A DNA stretch of 48,430 nucleotides. It comes from Arthrobacter antibioticus (lineage in GTDB: Bacteria; Actinomycetota; Actinomycetes; Actinomycetales; Micrococcaceae). This document shows, one piece after another, positions 45,286-48,430 of the stretch. The stretch spans positions 51,563-99,992 of the forward strand of contig NZ_JASISQ010000010.1 of NCBI RefSeq assembly GCF_030063205.1. The letters are read 5' to 3'. Under the pieces are notes generated by a model. It was not told the DNA's origin, made no database searches, and saw nothing but the letters and a program-made list of their open reading frames with translations. The stretch's first letter is position 1, and each line of letters begins with the position of its first letter. A program made the translations under genes and the position numbers.

Positions 45286-46268
45286 AGCTGTTGGGCGCGC
45301 AGTTGCTCCGCGGATTTAGGTGAGAGTAGTCCGGGGGCCACGTCGAAAACGGTTTTAGCACCAAACTGACCGGACTGATTCATGCGGTGCACGGCGCGAG
45401 CATAGGCAACCAACACGCTGGAGGTGAACTCCGGGTTGCTTTCTAACGCCAGCGAGTACTCGATCACCTGGGAGTGCCCGGCGGTAGTGTTTCCGCTACG
45501 AATAACGAACCCTCCATGGGGCATGGCTGCATGATCGCGTGCCAATTCTTCGGCGGAAATGAAGTTCACTGTGGTGTCATACTGGTCAAAATAGTGTTCC
45601 ATCCCCACAATCTCGGCACGGACGGCGTCTTCGGATGCTCCCTCTGCCAACACTACAAAACATTCGCGGGTGTGCTTCTGACGCGTTGTGAGCTCCGGCC
45701 GCGAGCCGCTGCGTACTTCCTCAATAGCCGCTTCCGATGGCAGGGTGTACTGCACTCCGCCAGCCACCCCCGAAACGCGACGGATAGCGTCCGAGTGCCC
45801 CTGGCTCAGCCCGCGGCCCCAAAAAGTGTAAGTTTCGCCGTCGGGCAACAATGCCTCACCGTACACACGGTTAATGGAAAACATGCCCGGATCCCAGCCC
45901 GCAGAGATCAAGGCAGTCTTGGAGTTGGCCAGCGCTGGGGTATCCACGGAAGCGAAGTACTCTGGGATTCGCGCGTGCGTATCAAAACTGTCCACAGTAT
46001 TAAACAACGCAGCCAATACCGGGCCCTGCTCGGGCAGGTCTGACTTGGATCCTCCGCACAGGATCAGCACGTCAATGTCATTTGCGTGACTGGCCAAATC
46101 ATCCATGGAGTACACGGCTGCCCCAGCATTGAGCGGTAACAGATCGGCCGGATTGCGGCGGGTGTAGATACCAGCCAGGTTCATATCCGCGTTTTTGGCG
46201 ATCGCAGCCTCAACGCCACGACCCAAGTTTCCGTAACCAGCAATTCCAATACGAATTGGCGCGCTCAT
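45282..46268 (-). CDS. ddh: meso-Diaminopimelate D-dehydrogenase
   Basis: A 328-residue NADPH enzyme that makes meso-diaminopimelate from tetrahydrodipicolinate and ammonia in one step. The Rossmann opening is [19 protein letters not shown]. The sequence has [24 protein letters not shown] and [16 protein letters not shown], all characteristic of Ddh. The C-terminal part with [12 protein letters not shown] is also typical. ATG 46268 is preceded by GGAGA. It is intact, unlike its convergent SNF2 neighbour. The enzyme supplies lysine and, where used, peptidoglycan diaminopimelate. Confidence 0.93.
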   Translation of the reverse strand: MSAPIRIGIAGYGNLGRGVEAAIAKNADMNLAGIYTRRNPADLLPLNAGAAVYSMDDLASHANDIDVLILCGGSKSDLPEQGPVLAALFNTVDSFDTHARIPEYFASVDTPALANSKTALISAGWDPGMFSINRVYGEALLPDGETYTFWGRGLSQGHSDAIRRVSGVAGGVQYTLPSEAAIEEVRSGSRPELTTRQKHTRECFVVLAEGASEDAVRAEIVGMEHYFDQYDTTVNFISAEELARDHAAMPHGGFVIRSGNTTAGHSQVIEYSLALESNPEFTSSVLVAYARAVHRMNQSGQFGAKTVFDVAPGLLSPKSAEQLRAQQL

Positions 46269-46524
46269 CTAATCTCCATTCATCGATTGGGTCGCCCTCT
46301 TTGGCGGCCGCGTCATTAGAAATAACCGTACAGGCTGCAGCGTAGCCAGGCCTAGGCGGACTGCTCTCCTATGAACGTTCGCGTCGCCTACGTGCGTGGC
46401 CCGCCTTGTCTCCCCCGGCGTCGTTCTCCATGCGGAGATCGCGTCACGGTTCAGCGGTAAAATGATGGTGGGTGTTTTCCCGGCCCCGCCATCTACCTAC
46501 ATCTGCAATAAAAGGAACACACCC

Positions 46525-48111
46525 ATGAGCTTGATCCGTTTGAACGATGTTAGCGTCCGCTTTGACAAGGTTCAGGTGCTTCGCGAGACGTTTTTCAAGT
46601 TGGAAGCAGGGGATCGGGTGGGTTTGATCGGGCGTAATGGCTCGGGAAAGTCCACGCTGCTCAAGCTCGTCATGGATCAGGTGGAGCCGGACACCGGCAC
46701 AGTCAGCATTGAGCTGGGTACAAAGATCGGTTACTTTTCCCAGTTTTCCGAGCTCAATGGAAAGTCAACCATTCTAGAGGTGCTAGAAGACGTGTTTGCG
46801 CACGTCCTTGAAATTGAGGCTGAGCTTGCGGAGATCGATGCTGCGCTTGCGCTCAATCAGGCTGAGGCGGAAATGGACCGGCTGATCCACCGGCAGTCCG
46901 AGCTTTTTGCTGATATGGACCGGCTAGATGGCTGGGATTATCAGCGTTCCATCGACAAGGTGCTGACTACACTTGGCTTCAATGAAGCGCACCGGGTGTG
47001 CCCCATTGACGATCTTTCGGGCGGTTGGCGCAACCGTGCGGCCTTGGCCAAGATTCTGTTGGAGGCCCCCGAGGTACTACTGCTCGACGAGCCCACAAAC
47101 TACCTAGATGTGGCGGGAGTTGAATGGCTGGAAGCCTGGTTTAAGAACTTCAAGGGTGCGGCGATCATCGTCTCCCATGATAGGAAATTCCTTGACTCAG
47201 TGGTCACCCGCATCATCGAACTGGAGAATTACCACTTGCATGAGTACCCCGGCAATTTTGCCCAGTACGTGGTAGCCAAGCAATTCCGGCTTAAGAGCCT
47301 TGAGAGCCAGTTTATGCATGAATCCGAGCTGCTCGCCTTCGAAGCCGAGGGGATTTCTGATCGGCGTGAGGCCGCTAAGGGTGCCACAAAGGGGCTCGAT
47401 TCCAAGCTTTCAAAGATCAAGAAATCGCGTGCGCCGCGGCCAGTGGATAAGATCATTACCGAAATTTACGGTGGTCTGCACGTCAAGGATGTGCTGTGCC
47501 GGGTGGAGTCACTGACGAAGTCTTACGGGGAGCGCACCCTGTTTAGCGACCTTAGTTTTGAGATTCGCAGGGGAAACAGGATCGTGGTGCTGGGCTCCAA
47601 CGGTTCGGGCAAGTCAACGCTGTTGCGGGCTTTGACGGGGGAGGAGCCTGCCGATTCCGGTTACGTCACTTGGGCGAAGGGCGGCGGGCTGGTCTCCTAC
47701 AACCAGGTTCTTGACGAGCTTGACCCGGAGGACACCGTTACCCATGCGGTCAACGCCATGCCCGACAGCCTTGCCCTGACCGCTACTAAAAAATCCGTCA
47801 ACAGGTTTCTGGCCATGTTCCAGTTCTCCGAGGCTGATTTGAAGCAGCGCATCGGGAATCTCTCAGGTGGCCAGCGTGCCCGCGTCGCCATGGCCCAATG
47901 TCTGCTTTCTGGCGCGTCCGTACTGGTCCTTGATGAGCCCACCAACCACCTGGACATGTCCAGCACTCAGGTCATGGAGCGAGCGTTGCTGCATTTTCCC
48001 GGGGCGGTTTTGGTTGTGAGCCACGACAGGTTCTTCACTGACAAGATCGCCAATCGCCGCCTAGTGTTCAACGCGGAGGCGCCGGGCGGGATTGCAGTTC
48101 ATGGGGCCTAG
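46525..48111 (+). CDS. ABC-F family ATPase (ribosome-associated type)
   Basis: A 528-residue soluble protein with two ABC domains and no membrane helices. Domain one has GRNGSGKST, LSGGWRNRAALAK and LLLDEPTNYLD; domain two has GSNGSGKST, LSGGQRARVAMAQ and LVLDEPTNHLD. The linker between them (about residues 235-320) is charged and helical, like the P-site tRNA interaction motif of ABC-F factors. Members rescue or tune translation, and some give antibiotic resistance; the subfamily was not resolved. ATG 46525 is chosen because AAAGGA lies 8 bp upstream; the open frame to 46396 has no support. Confidence 0.92.
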   Translation: MSLIRLNDVSVRFDKVQVLRETFFKLEAGDRVGLIGRNGSGKSTLLKLVMDQVEPDTGTVSIELGTKIGYFSQFSELNGKSTILEVLEDVFAHVLEIEAELAEIDAALALNQAEAEMDRLIHRQSELFADMDRLDGWDYQRSIDKVLTTLGFNEAHRVCPIDDLSGGWRNRAALAKILLEAPEVLLLDEPTNYLDVAGVEWLEAWFKNFKGAAIIVSHDRKFLDSVVTRIIELENYHLHEYPGNFAQYVVAKQFRLKSLESQFMHESELLAFEAEGISDRREAAKGATKGLDSKLSKIKKSRAPRPVDKIITEIYGGLHVKDVLCRVESLTKSYGERTLFSDLSFEIRRGNRIVVLGSNGSGKSTLLRALTGEEPADSGYVTWAKGGGLVSYNQVLDELDPEDTVTHAVNAMPDSLALTATKKSVNRFLAMFQFSEADLKQRIGNLSGGQRARVAMAQCLLSGASVLVLDEPTNHLDMSSTQVMERALLHFPGAVLVVSHDRFFTDKIANRRLVFNAEAPGGIAVHGA

Positions 48112-48311
48112 CGTCGGATCCGCTGGAGGAGTTGGTGCTGTTGGTTGGCGGACGACGGCGGTTCTTGCGTTGTGGGGGTGGGTACGGGTCGGGTTTCGGC
48201 TTGTGTTTCGGTTTGTGTAGCTGAGGCGTGGTGGGGTCTGAGTAGATATTGCTTAGAATGTTTCTTCTAGGAACTATAGCGTTTCGGTCACGACGGGCGT
48301 AGGCTTGTGGT

Positions 48312-48430
48312 ATGAGTATTCCGGTGATGGCCCCCGGGGAACGGGGCGAGGAAGCCACACAGGATGTGGCCGCACTCCTTGGTGCGATAGCCGCTCTTCC
48401 TTCTATTGAACCCTTCGGCACTGACAATCC
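48312..48430 (+). CDS. 5' end of an unidentified gene, cut by window edge
   Basis: An ATG at 48312 opens a frame that runs to the end of the window (39 codons): MSIPVMAPGERGEEATQDVA, ALLGAIAALPSIEPFG and on. There is no clear ribosome site. The Ala- and Leu-rich opening would suit the start of a DUF222/HNH-type protein, but that is only a guess from composition. The 200 bp before it are G- and T-rich on the plus strand and hold no gene. Confidence 0.4.
   Translation, partial: MSIPVMAPGERGEEATQDVAALLGAIAALPSIEPFGTDN

Overview
The window looks like chromosome from a moderately GC-rich actinobacterium of the Arthrobacter type (Micrococcaceae). The evidence is gene content and order: guaB, guaB3, SURF1, a DUF3817 gene and guaA; an HrcA/CIRCE-controlled groES-groEL pair; a 5-formyl-THF cyclo-ligase and galU arranged as in mycobacteria; a near-consensus DtxR/IdeR iron box; and many GTG/TTG starts with AAGGAG-type ribosome sites. 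The genus is inferred from synteny and was not tested by search.

Positions 1-7300: a 57-bp tandem repeat array, a THUMP-like methyltransferase, then an iron-box-controlled siderophore importer (binding lipoprotein, two permeases, ATPase) that converges on an ABC-2 exporter pair. Positions 7300-15250: groES-groEL with two CIRCE-like operators, a P1B metal ATPase, a DUF389 membrane protein, guaB and an unknown gene, separated by very long perfect hairpins at the convergent gene ends. Positions 15250-25750: a 55-bp repeat array, guaB3, a lone PTS EIIA, a second 57-bp array, SURF1, DUF3817, guaA, a 1375-residue SF1-helicase-like protein that has lost the Walker A lysine and ends in a nuclease-like domain, and a small membrane protein. 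Purine (GMP) synthesis links guaB and guaA.

Positions 25800-30910: CpaB-like SAF protein, FmdB/Ruc-like zinc ribbon protein, cyclo-ligase, galU, an acetyltransferase, a membrane protein and tRNA-Ala(CGC). This matches M. tuberculosis Rv0991c-Rv0996 except that moeA1 is absent. Positions 31200-35700: a PadR regulator translationally coupled to a UbiB-type kinase, a methyltransferase, a Fur-family regulator with a perfect 13-bp operator palindrome, a small YVTT-repeat protein and a lipoprotein. Positions 36350-41400: zinc alcohol dehydrogenase with a divergent HTH regulator, a 14-TM MFS exporter, an FHA-domain protein and a small partner protein.

Positions 41400-45290 are a gene graveyard around an intact 3-hydroxybutyrate dehydrogenase: a broken CoA-transferase subunit B gene, a broken SNF2 helicase and unassigned debris. 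The window ends with meso-diaminopimelate dehydrogenase, an ABC-F ATPase and the start of an unidentified gene. No prophage, integrase, intact IS element or CRISPR array was seen. The least explained items are the helicase/nuclease-like protein, the FHA pair, the YVTT-repeat protein and the repeat arrays.
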